From NCBI GenBank assembly GCA_029891345.1, contig CM057000.1:136322663-136386662 (forward strand): a DNA stretch of 64,000 bases, in the 5' to 3' direction. The notes below the pieces were generated by a model. The model was not told the DNA's origin. It was given only the letters and a program-made list of their open reading frames with translations, and ran no database searches. The stretch is from Dryococelus australis (Eukaryota; Arthropoda; Insecta; Phasmatodea; Phasmatidae). Both the position numbers and the translations under genes were made by a program. Shown one piece after another: positions 21,303 to 31,516 of this stretch (position 1 is the stretch's first letter; the number at the start of each line of letters is the position of its first letter).

Positions 21303-21676
21303 GGCTGTTCGCGATCATTTGAGCACCTCTTAAATCAACTTTAGAAAAAAGTCTCTGCCGATAAAGTTGGTAACGATAGATGGAAAGTAGATCCATATCT
21401 TAACGTCGAATAAAAAATGTTAGGTAACCATTTGTGATCATTTAAATTATTTATTTCTGTTTCTGGTTTTTTAATGCATCATATGTTTAAAAATGAGCAA
21501 ATTTTAAATGTTTACATTTCTGATAATTTCACAGTTTCGCTTGACCGACGCATGAATAAAGTAATGAGGCACATGGCAATGTTAATTTTTACATAAGGCG
21601 CAAGAATAAACAACGTGCATACAAGTAGATCTTAAGCAGGGCTTTCAAAAGTGCTCATTTTATCGTGGACCACCTT
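21303..21676 (+). mobile_element. MITE family A, long form
   Basis: Left GGCTGTTCGCGATCATTTGA, right ...TGCTCATTTTATCGTGGACC. Interior has CACAGTTTCGCTTGACCGAC then GCATGAATAAAG, the A-long signature. Confidence 0.85.
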
Positions 21677-21765
21677 ATAACTTTTTTATTTTCATTTTCA
21701 TTATGTGGGTGTTCTACTGTGTACAAAAAGATATTTAAAAAAGTTTAGAATTTTTATACTCACGC

Positions 21766-21832
21766 AAGATTTGAGCCCGAGTCAAAAAGATTCTATTTCA
21801 AGACCGTAACCATTTACCTACAATGTTCACGT
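21766..21832 (-). tRNA. Degenerate tRNA-like sequence
   Basis: On the minus strand the order is GTAGGTAAATGGTTACGG (A-box/D-arm-like), then TTGAAATAG, then GGGCTCAAATCTTG (B-box-like). Spacing suits a tRNA, but the stems do not pair well. Best read as a tRNA-derived relic, not a functional gene. Confidence 0.25.
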
Positions 21833-22617
21833 GGTGAATCTGGTATAACTTTGGAATTTCTATATTAGTCACTTAAAGCAACTTTTTTAGTTGCTGTTAA
21901 ATTTAGTGTATTCCAAGTGTTGCTAAGTGTTACATACGCCTGTTGCTACTTTTTAATGTTTGAAGGAACAGGTCTTAGTGATTTGGATATCCTTAACTGC
22001 CGCAGAAACGATAATTCTGTGGTGACAGTGGCGAAGAAAGTTTCGCGTGGACTCGGCATCGTTCGTGCCCGAAACCCGAAGTTATAGGAAATACGGAGAT
22101 TTTCCGTATTTTGTTGTATTTACGCACTTCGCTCCGTTTCTCGTCACTACGATTGCGTTTCCGTATATTTTCTGTACATTTTCGTTAAATAATTTCCATA
22201 AATATACGTGTGGTGACGTGTTGCGAGCTAAGCTGGTTCTTGCTCGGCGATGTACGTTCCCGGGTTGCGCGCAGCAGGAACGAACAACCAGTGTGGAGCC
22301 CGAGGAAAGTGAATGCATTTCGACCACCCACGGCGAGCAGGCAAGGGACCCATTGTGCATGCCGTGTGGCGTCACCTGAAGAACTACGGTTTATTGGTGG
22401 ACGTGTAAACTAGCGAGCAACAGGGTACAGCACTGAGCTGACGCCAGCTTACCCTTGCAGCAATTCACCACGCGCCAATGACTCTCGGAGTCCTGTACCT
22501 GCGGCCCATTTTGCACCCATCACTGTACGTACGAAATGAGAACGCACAACTGATTAAGTGTTATCCCATGTATGCACGTTGGCTTTCCAGTAATTGTTTA
22601 GAGATGTGTCGAATGTG
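21833..22617. other. No gene or repeat recognised
   Basis: GC rises at 22210-22480. Overlapping open frames on both strands (110, 97, 67 codons) lack recognisable motifs. Confidence 0.45.
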
Positions 22618-23032
22618 TATAGTCCAGTCACGGGCACTTCCAACTTTTTTCAAACCCTGCTAAATTTCTTCTTCCACCTCGTGCAAAGAAAGCTTAACCG
22701 AGTCTAGGAAATTACACCAGAGCGACAGCGCTCAGCATTCGTGAGCACTCTGTGTAATAATATTTTGCAAATTAACTACTTCTTACTAGGCATTACAAAC
22801 ACACCTATTTTCTCCCTGTTTTTTATTTATATTAATATAAATGAAATATTATATTTCATAGATAAAATACAAATAAAAGTTATATTAAATTAAAAATAAG
22901 GTATTTTCGTTAACACATGTATAAATTATTTATGACACATTCCATAATTTGGACGCAACCAAACCTTTCACACATGTGGTGATTTTTTTAACGTTTGATT
23001 CTAAAAATGTGAAGAAACTAGGAGTAGACTAT
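22618..23032 (-). mobile_element. MITE family F, complete
   Basis: About 415 bp; TATAGTCCAGTCACGGGCAC at one end, AAAAATGTGAAGAAACTAGG then AGTAGACTAT at the other. Interior order (CCTCGTGCAAA, AAGCTTAACCGAGTCTAGG, TTCGTGAGCACTC) matches the family on the minus strand. Confidence 0.85.
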
Positions 23033-23980
23033 GATGAAGTTCCCAAATGCACTCGAAGAAATTATTCGCAAATTGATCACGCCACTGTGTACTGTACGTA
23101 TGCTAATGTTCCAACATTTGTATCACGAAAGAGGTTCCCGCGTTTGTATAATAGTGGCGTTAAACATTATTGTTTTACAGCCCGACCTGTGGTATTGTTT
23201 CCGTACAATGAGTCGGACAACAACTTCCCCTAAAATTCAGCAGTTTTACCAAGAAAATTTCCAGCGTTGGGTATGGAAAATTTACGAAACCTTTATACGC
23301 TAAAAACTTAGTTTAGGATGTTCGCTGGATATTTTTACAATGTAGACTCTGTACTTGAAGTCGGTTCTAAGCAAGGCACTCGAGAAAACCAAAACAACTG
23401 TACACGTCAAGTATTCACGCTTTAATAGTTTATCACCATAAATACTGCTTTCTTCCTCATAAATGTGGATCTGTGTTCAAATTCTTTAAGTTACTTTTCA
23501 AATTGAACCTGAACTAATGTTTTCAACTAACACTGATCAACTAGCCAACATGAAATATTTGCTTTTGAAAAAGTCACAAATGTCTAAATAACATTTTGGT
23601 GTGCTGCACACTTTCAGCATACGCAAAGCTACCATACTATAGTACGCCTGAAATCGAACTGCAATGTTATGATCAAACTGCTTGCAGTGAACAACTTTCA
23701 TACACTCGAGAGTAGACTAAACTAGACACTGTCTAATGCCATTTAGGTTCATGTCTGGATCGCAGGATTACGTAAACACGACGAGGAATGCACACAACGA
23801 GCTTTCAGAAGTGTTGTAGAGACATTGAATAGGGTCTGTTATTCCTCTTCAAAAAAGGTCCAAAATTCTGTACGACCCCTAAGGGACAGATCTGTCATCC
23901 GATTGGTGCAATGGAGCGTATCCTGGTTGTTCTCAATAACTTTCAAACCATTTGGAGGCAGAAGCGTGAAATAACAGTAC
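23033..23980. other. Mostly unrecognised DNA with a family N-like fragment
   Basis: 23045-23290 shows a diverged family N resemblance (CGAAGAAATTATTCGCAAATT near 23056). The rest is AT-rich with no gene visible. Confidence 0.4.
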
Positions 23981-24271
23981 ACTGAAAGAACTATTCGGAA
24001 ATTTGCCATATAGTCCGTTCCCGCTTTCTTCGGCCTTTTGGAATCGAACCTTTGAAAAATCACCCTAGGCGTAATATGTCAACCTGTTTTTCCAATAACT
24101 TGTATTCCACCAATATTTAACACTGTTATTAACTTCACAGTACTGTATTATTGAATAAATGAAACTTTACCTTAGTATCTTATATAACTTGTAAAATATT
24201 TATTTTGTATTAAACATGAATTAACAACAGCGAGAGCAGCGACGTGTTGGCAATGATCGGTAAGAAATAGT

Positions 24272-25765
24272 CCACAGTTATAATCTTTTTTAATCTTGTT
24301 TTTATGTATACTATTTGTAAGGTAAACGTTGCCAATTGATATATTTGTATTGTTAGGTAGCACTGACGGAAATACATTTCATTGCTGCAGTTAAAAATAT
24401 CCGCGCGAATTCCCGTGTGTAGGCTGGTGTTTTTTTCCGTCCGGAATAAAAGTTCAATAAACGAAGCAGAGCGTGTCGCTCTCTCTTGTAATCTCTGTCT
24501 CTCTTCTCTCTTTCTCTCTCTCTCTCTCTCGGGAAGATCGTACCATCTGTGCAGGAAAGGTATACATTTTATTTCTAATTTCAGCACATTGCATACTAAT
24601 TACAGCAACAATAATGATGTTTGAGATTGTAATTTACAACTGAAACGAGATTTTATTGTTTATTAAATACGTATTATGTGATATTTAGATGCAACGACAT
24701 ATTTTAGATGCGATGGCGCGACACAGCTCGTTGCGCGACACTTACAAGTCCAGCAGGTTGGCAGACGTGGCCTAGCCACGCGCTTGTCCCAATATGGCGG
24801 GCGGGCCGTTTACCTAGTGCCTTACGATTGCCAGTGGTGTGTGGCGACATGACAATGACACGGCGTGTTTCTGAACGAAACGTCAAGTTCGTACTCGTGT
24901 TTTTTAAACATCCTAGGGAAGTTACAATGTTGTGATAAATATGTGTTTCCTGGATAAGGATAATTAATATACTGTAACGAGTGTTGTGATCGCCGCGTGT
25001 GTAAGGGCGTAGCCGCCATTTCTGTCTATGGTGGCTGTGTTGTAACAGTTGTGCACAGGCCAGATGTGTGTGGATTTCAAATATGTGCAAAGTTTATACG
25101 TTTTAACCATGAACTGATGTTATGACGAAGTTACTTATTGAAATGTATGTCTGTTTACCACAACGTTGTACCTTTGCGCTAGGTGTTTGAAACATAGTTT
25201 TGTAACGACCTTACGTTTCTGTGATTTGAATGTCTGCCACAGTCCCAAAAATAATACTAAGCCCAACCAGATAAATTTAAATAAATAATAAAATAAACCT
25301 ACAAACCAGTAAGTACCGATGCATGTAAATATTAGCGGAATATATGTTACGGCAGGCCTATGTGTTTGCATGTTCACCACTATCTTTTACATTTGTCGAT
25401 GCTACGTACAATAAATAAGCGACACGAGTTGCGTGCTTGAATTTACTGTATCGTTTCGTTGGACTGGTTGTCCCTTCGTTTTAATTTTTATTCCAAATGC
25501 ATATCAATAACAACAGGGTAACTACTACTGTTGTTTCCGCCACAGTTGTAACAAACGCCCTCGTGGCTGAATATGAATGTCTACTATGTGTAACGTGCTA
25601 TATGTGTGTAACAAATAGTTATATAGCCTACCTAAATATTGTTCTTGGCCTAAATTGTGAACATTCGTAGGAAATATGACAGCATTCTTTGAACAGCTGT
25701 AAACAGAAATCAATGCATGGGGCGGTTATAAAAGTAGAAGTCATATGGCAGTGTTTATGTACATG
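24272..25765. other. Unclassified ~1.5 kb insertion inside family F
   Basis: Not matched elsewhere in the window. Holds a TC-rich microsatellite (24478-24531), a GC-richer patch (24700-25030) with open frames on both strands and no recognised motif, and AT-rich flanks. No clear terminal repeats seen, so class and exact ends are unknown. Confidence 0.4.
24478..24531. repeat. (TC)n microsatellite
   Basis: Imperfect TC/TTC tract ending in a clean (TC)n run. Confidence 0.9.
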
Positions 25766-26020
25766 TGGCGGAAGGATACATAGTCAGTAACCAAAAGTAG
25801 AAATTTAGCAGGGCTTCAGAAAAGGCCGAAGTTATCGTGAATCAACTATACCAGTATATACGCTTAGTGAGAAAGCAGGTATGGTAATGTTTTCCTCTAT
25901 ACGCCCATTGTAGCGTTCCTATATTTGCTCAGGAAACAGTCAAATGCGTAGGGAAGTTCCCAACCTTACACAGTTTAGAATTTTTACCAGAAAAAAGTTA
26001 CAGTGTAAAATAGCTAAGCA

Positions 26021-26622
26021 CAGTAGAACCCTGTTATGATATTTTTCAAGGGGCCAGTAAAATAAAATGTTATATGCAGGTAAATGTTATAAGCAGGAAA
26101 CAGTATTACACCTGCACGGACATATCAAGTGAAACAAAATTCTAATAAACGTAATAATTTTTGTATATAAATAGCTAATCCAGTTCAACGTCTTCATCTG
26201 AATCATTTGATGCGAAAATATCAGTGATCTGAATATCATGGATCATGTTCATGATCAATTAATGCACAATTACATGCATTCTGGATGTTTGCTCACTCAT
26301 TAACTCTGGGTTATCTTAGTAATTTTCAGGATCATCACCTCTAAAATCCTTAATATTTCAAGTATAAACTGTTTTCTGTTTCTTTTTGTAAGCTACTGCA
26401 TTGTTAATGTCTGAAATTTTATTTACGATAAATATTGCAGACGAGATGCAGCAAGGAATTGAACAAATACTGGTGTTATAAGCAGCAAATGAAAAATATG
26501 ATCACAGTTATATGCAGGAAAGGAAACCTTTAAACTTTGTGGATAAATGGTGGGATCATGAAGTAATGGTGTTACATGCAGGAAAATGTTATATGCGGGA
26601 ATGTTGTAACAGGGTTCTACTG
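26021..26622. mobile_element. pogo/Tigger-like non-autonomous element
   Basis: Inverted ends CAGTAGAACCCTGTTATGAT and TTGTAACAGGGTTCTACTG. Ends beginning CAGTAGAACC followed by TTAT are typical of pogo/Tigger-group Tc1-mariner elements. The interior holds degenerate GTTATATGCAGG sub-repeats near both ends. Right flank is TA; left flank is CA, so the expected TA duplication is not clean. No transposase. Confidence 0.7.
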
Positions 26623-26865
26623 TATTCAGAAGCGAGGTGGCGTAGTGGTTCCTTTAATCCTTCCATACCCACGTTAATCAATTGTTTCTGGTACTGTAAA
26701 AATAAATTGTATGACACGTGCTAAACTTAAGTCAACGCGACACTTATTTTGTTGTCACAGCAAATCAGCTGTAGGCTTCGTGTTCGGACACAGTAATGTT
26801 GAACCATCTTATCCTAGAACACTAACACGGTTAACGAATCAGTTGTCCACGAATAAGATCATTGG

Positions 26866-27159
26866 TAGAGACATGCAAAATTCGCGTTATTATTTGGGGA
26901 CACGTTCAATTTTAAACATTTTACCTTTGCAATACGTTTTTCATTGGACCGTACTTTATTAGACACGCCCTGAGTAGCTGTGCGCCAATACGTTAACACT
27001 TCACAATTGCGTGCTCCCAATCACGTGCCGTTCAGTCAGAAAGGGAGTCACTTCACAACTATGCTGCAGCCAATAGAGATACAACGTCGGCTCCAGTATA
27101 TACAGTACTGTGAAGTTTAGTCTGATGCCCAATGATAACGCGAATTTCGCAGGTCTCTA
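26866..27159. mobile_element. hAT-type MITE family D, copy 2
   Basis: Ends TAGAGACATGCAAAATTCGC and GCGAATTTCGCAGGTCTCTA. Exact 8-bp direct repeats ATCATTGG flank it (26858-26865, 27160-27167). Confidence 0.93.
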
Positions 27160-27233
27160 ATCATTGGCCATTAAGATTCGCAGTGTACAGTGCAGATAAA
27201 TAACCATCTTCATATGCTATTATTGGACACCTG

Positions 27234-27470
27234 CGGAATTCGCGTTATTATTTGGGAACACTTTGAACTTCAAAAGCACGCACATGTGCAATAAGTTTGT
27301 CATTGGACCATACTTTATTTGACACGTCACGGGTAACTTTGCTCCAGTCCAATCACGTGCAATCCAGTCAAGAAAAAGGAGTGACTTCACATCTATGTAG
27401 CAGCCAATGGAGAACCGACGCCAGCTCGCGGCCTGATGCCGAATAATAAAGCGAATTTTGCAGATCTCCA
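27234..27470. mobile_element. hAT-type MITE family D, copy 3
   Basis: Ends TGGACACCTGCGGAATTCGC and GCGAATTTTGCAGATCTCCA, flanked by exact 8-bp repeats GCTATTAT (27226-27233, 27471-27478). Shorter than copies 1 and 2 through an internal deletion. Confidence 0.9.
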
Positions 27471-27515
27471 GCTATTATCAACGTGATTGTGTGCATTGGA
27501 GTCTGTGTTGGTATA

Positions 27516-27750
27516 GGCTGTTCAACGGTAAAGTGAACACTTTTGAAAGACCTCTCATTTGGAATAATAGTCAATAAATATATTTTATTGCAGCCTTAGA
27601 TGTTAATTTCAGCATACGGTGGAATATTCACACTGTATTTATTACTTACACAGCAATATTTATTTATAAAGTTTGTTAAAGGGAAAAAATGACTGAAAGA
27701 AAAAAGTAAAATTGGGTCATCAAAAGTGCTCATTTTATCGTGAACAGCCT
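27516..27750 (+). mobile_element. MITE family A, short form
   Basis: Left GGCTGTTCAACGGTAAAGTG, right ...ATTTTATCGTGAACAGCC. Interior CAATAAATATATTTTATTGC and the ACACTGTATTTATTAC block mark the short form. Confidence 0.85.
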
Positions 27751-27898
27751 TTAAACACTTTCGACACGAAACCCCGTATACCCTAGGGGCAACGAATTTT
27801 TAATAATACCCGATTTTTCAAAAGTCGTATTCCTACTTTTCTAGTTTAGATTTTTATTTTGGTAAACGAGGAGCATGAAATAAAATAATTGTCCATTG

Positions 27899-27974
27899 AA
27901 AAATACTTTCGGCCAAATAAAACCTGCGCAGCTATAAAATACTTTCGGCCAAATAAAACCTGCGCAGCTATAAA
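27899..27974. repeat. 36-bp tandem duplication
   Basis: Two identical 36-bp units, AAATACTTTCGGCCAAATAA followed by AACCTGCGCAGCTATA, at 27901 and 27937, with the start of a third. Confidence 0.93.
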
Positions 27975-28311
27975 ATACGTCCCTGAAAGCGATACACGTG
28001 TACACAAATACGAGTAGTGCTGGATGTACATACACGTGACGGCTCCGTCGGTACGGCTCGTGATTTACGAATGGGCGTGAAACATAGAAACTTGACGTAA
28101 ACGAAGTGCAACGGCCAACGAAGGGTCCGTGTCTTCAAGGTCACGTATAGATGATTCGCACCAAGCCTGTTGTAAATAATCATTACCGCACACATAACTT
28201 GGCGCGGTGTGTTGTTTGTTTCTCCGTGTCGTGTGACTCAGGTTGGCCTGACAACTCTTGAAGCCGATGGGCATGCAGGGTACAGTGCACAGTCTTCACT
28301 TCACACTAATG
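27975..28311. other. Apparently unique DNA
   Basis: No repeat copy elsewhere in the window and no gene motif recognised. Confidence 0.4.
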
Positions 28312-29030
28312 TACACTGTAAAAAAAAAGAGGTAAAATTACCTGTCAAATGTGGAGTAAGTTTACATGAAAATCGTGCGGAAATATACCAGACAAAAGTG
28401 GAGGGAAATCCCATGTAAATAAGGTAATGTTAGAACTGTAAATTTTTCTTACAACCTATATCCCCTGACGAATAGTAACAGAAACCTCGACGCTAAAATC
28501 TTCGACACTTGCTGGCGGGTGGGCGCGAGCCATGGGTCCCTCTCACGAGAGGCCGTTGCGCTATCCGTTATATTAGTATGTTAAATGACTGTGTCTTCCG
28601 CCCTTCCTACTACTTGCTGAGCCAATGCTGTAGAGATGCACGCGTCGTAATGTAATTTTCCCATCCATTTACGGGATTTTCCACCGCTATGTACGTGAAT
28701 TATACTCCAAAGTGCGGTAATCATATATTACACATAGAGAGCCATGCTGGACAGCTTGTATGTGTAGACAATAAAAATTTACTTTAAGGTAAAAAAAAAA
28801 AAAAAATGTATCGCACAATTATCAAAGCGTTACAAATCGACTAGAAGACCCACACGTCGTAAAGTAATTTTCCCATCCACGTACGGGATTTTTCAGTGCC
28901 ATGTACGTGAATTTGACTCCAGAGTGCGGTAATTTTACCTTACACGTAAGGAAAACAATGTTTCCGACACAAGTTTGCGGAATATTACCGTACACCTGCG
29001 ACGACATTTCACCATTATTTTTTTACAGTG
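28312..29030. mobile_element. MITE-like element family L
   Basis: Inverted ends TACACTGTAAAAAAAAGAGG and ATTATTTTTTTACAGTGTA. The interior carries two diverged direct copies of a roughly 100-bp block (about 28640-28745 and 28855-28955: TTTTCCCATCCA, TACGGGATTTT, TGTACGTGAATT, GTGCGGTAAT). The left end alone recurs near 35640. Non-coding. Confidence 0.7.
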
Positions 29031-29292
29031 TATAAACCATTCACGGTGACTTCACACTTTTCTGTAGCCCTGTTGAAGTTCTACTTCCAGGATATTCCTT
29101 CACCTCGCGCAAACCAAGCTTAACTAATATTAGAAAATTACACCATAGGGACCACGCACCGAATTCGTGCGCACTCAGTTGTAATAACATTTTGCATGAG
29201 AACTATTTCTTATTAGGCCCTACCAACGCACATGTTTTCTCACTGTTTTTATTAATATTTATTGTAAATGATATATTATAATTTTAAAAATG
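29031..29292 (-). mobile_element. MITE family F, right part
   Basis: Begins ACCATTCACGGTGACTTCAC, continues GTTGAAGTTCTACTTCCAGG and CGTGCGCACTCAG in family order. Ends at the (TA)n/(CA)n tract, beyond which the family is not seen. Confidence 0.8.
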
Positions 29293-29297
29293 TATGT

Positions 29298-29299
<2 letters not shown>

Positions 29300-29349
<50 letters not shown>
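29300..29349. repeat. (TA)n(CA)n compound microsatellite
   Basis: Clean TA run (29300-29328) passing into a CA run to 29349. Confidence 0.97.
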
Positions 29350-29391
29350 TTCGTGTCTCTCATTCTTCCTATTCCCCTATTATCCTCGCAT

Positions 29392-29841
29392 TTAAGAGTG
29401 GGATGGACCCCAGCATTTTTTATGAAATAGTTGTTTGCGCGAATACGCGTATCTCGGTAAATAAATATTCTGCAAATACGACTTTGTGTCAGAAAATATT
29501 TTAAAAAATCAATTATCTATGCCCCTTTTTTGTTTTTACTTTTGTGATATTAAGTGTATTCTTGGAGGAGAAAAAAAAATCGTGAAAATGGTCAAACATC
29601 GCATTTTAAAGCTCGCCTATGCAGCTTCCTTAAGCGGGCGTAGTTTAATCTGTGGTCTGTCATCGCGTGTAATAAAACTCCATTGTTGCAGATTTGATTT
29701 GCACATTACAGCGTTACGAAGGAAACGCTGCACGCCCTGCGCGCAGGGGCGATGAGGCGCTAGGCGTGCAGTGTTAGTGTCGCCCGTATTGCCACCTCGC
29801 TTCTTGACCTTGGAGGACGCGGGGGTCCATCCCACTCTTAA
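29392..29841 (+). mobile_element. Family I element, copy 2, with terminal repeats
   Basis: Perfect 20-bp inverted ends TTAAGAGTGGGATGGACCCC (29392) and GGGGTCCATCCCACTCTTAA (ending 29841). Interior matches 13935 and 30843. About 450 bp, non-coding; superfamily not assigned. Confidence 0.85.
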
Positions 29842-30110
29842 GTACGCCCGCAAAGGACGCTCCGATTGGTTACATTTGCTGCTGTGGTTTCAAACATCGT
29901 GCGAAGTTGTATGCTAAATAGAGAAATTATATCATTTTCGTACCAGTTATAATGCCCCCCCCCTCCCTCACCAAAAATTTCCTTCCGTTGATGGCGTTTT
30001 TATAAGCAAGCTTGCAGGTGTCATTTCTTTTACAGAAAATTTAAACTGAAAGCTTAAGTATGAATAAACGCTTGCAGTCGAAGAATGGGCCCCGCCATTT
30101 TACGAGTAAA

Positions 30111-30318
30111 GGCTGTTCATGATAAAGTGAGTACTTTTGAAATCAACCTTAGAAAAAAGTCACTGCTCCTACCTGCGTATATTTTAACGGGCATGCAGAG
30201 TAACATGCCCCCAGCAGAGTTGTTAACGACGGAGGGGAAAGTAATTTCATACATTAAAGTCGAATAAAAAGTGCTGGGTAATCATTTGTGATAACTTGAA
30301 TTATTTATAGCGCTTTCT

Positions 30319-30354
<36 letters not shown>

Positions 30355-30559
30355 GCGCCGGTGTGCAAAAATTAGTAGATTTTTAAAATACTTACTTTTC
30401 TAATACTTTAACAGTTTCACTTGACCGACGCATGAAGAAAGCGATGGGACCCATGGCAATGATAATTTTATATAAGGCGGATGAACACACAGCTTGCATG
30501 CATACAAATAGATGTTAAGCAGGGTTTTCCAAAAGTGCTCATTTTACCGTGAACAGCCT
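30111..30559 (+). mobile_element. MITE family A, long form, with poly-T expansion
   Basis: Left GGCTGTTCATGATAAAGTGA, right ...TTTTACCGTGAACAGCC. Interior CACTTGACCGACGCATGAAG. A poly-T run (30321-30351) has expanded inside. Confidence 0.87.
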
Positions 30560-30842
30560 ATAGATCCTTTGATGGTTGATTCGCCTTCTGATACTTCTCG
30601 GCATTCTTTGTATGACTCACCTTCGTTGCTACTGGCTTTCGTCTTCTTGCGCAGCAGCACGTAAACCCAGCACGGGACACTGAATTACACGCGTGATGCA
30701 TACGACGGTGTAGGGGGGGAGGGGGAATTCCTGGAATCCTCCAGCGGGACCGTTTATCAAGGCACATGAAAAATCGGTTTACCCAGGAGAAGAACGTAAC
30801 ACTCGCCAGCTGGTTACCGTATGTATGAACAAGTCACACTGA

Positions 30843-30943
30843 CTTGAGATGAGGATGGACTGAAACATTTTCTGGGAAAAAGTTGTATGCGCGAATACGC
30901 ATATCTCGGTAAATAAATGTTCTGCAAATACGACTTTTCGTCA

Positions 30944-31029
<86 letters not shown>

Positions 31030-31381
31030 TAGCTATGCCCCCCTATTTTTTTCACTTTTCTCATATAAAGTGTAGGTATTCTTGGAGGAAAAAAAATTCG
31101 TGAAAATGATCAAATATCGCATTTTTAAAGCTTTCCTATGCAATTTCCTTAAGCGACAAGAGAAAAGTACAAAGATGCGGGCGTAGCTTAGTCTATGGGC
31201 TTTCGTGGCGTGTAATTAAGTCCCACTGTTACAAAAGTAATTCACGTAGCACAGCGTCACGACGGAAACACTGCGCGCATTGCGCGTAAGAGCGATGAGG
31301 CACTGGGCGTGCGTGTCGGTGTCGCCCGTATCGCTCCCTCTCTTCTTGACCTTGGACGCGCAGCTTCATCCCACTCTTACA
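30843..31381 (+). mobile_element. Family I element, copy 3, with (TA)n expansion
   Basis: Diverged left end (GAGATGAGGATGGACTG) and right end ...CAGCTTCATCCCACTCTTAC. Interior blocks TTGTATGCGCGAATACGC, CGGGCGTAGCTTAGTC and CTTCTTGACCTTGGACGC match the other copies. A long (TA)n sits at 30945-31025. Confidence 0.8.
30945..31025. repeat. (TA)n microsatellite
   Basis: About 81 bp of uninterrupted TA inside family I copy 3; the other two copies lack it at that position. Confidence 0.97.
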
Positions 31382-31516
31382 TAGTACACACGACTGACAC
31401 GATACTCCCCCCACCCCCCGGGCTGCTGTCAACACAGCAGCTACGTCTGCCAGCCACTAAGCATGTGTCCGATAAGGACGCCCTTTATTGTCGTGCGAAA
31501 TGGTAAACCAGTAGCA

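Larger units (their letters stand above)
24005..25850 (+). mobile_element. MITE family F split by a ~1.5 kb insertion
   Basis: Left part 24005-24271 (AGTCCGTTCCCGCTTTCTTC, TTTGAAAAATCACC, GACGTGTTGGCAATG, GTAAGAAATAG) and right part 25766-25850 (AGAAATTTAGCAGGGCTTCA, GTTATCGTGAATCAACTATA) belong to one copy. Sequence between them is foreign to the family. Confidence 0.6.
23981..26006 (+). mobile_element. Family N element split by insertion
   Basis: The left end ACTGAAAGAACTATTCGGAA with GCCATA (23981-24004) and the right part CCAGTATATACGC...TTACAGTG (25851-26006) are the two halves of one family N element. Family F sequence begins and ends exactly at the break, with TA on each side. Confidence 0.65.

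Noticed and set aside
24210..24587. 125-codon minus-strand frame
   Set aside because: Contains a (TC)n-encoded Glu/Arg run and no motif.
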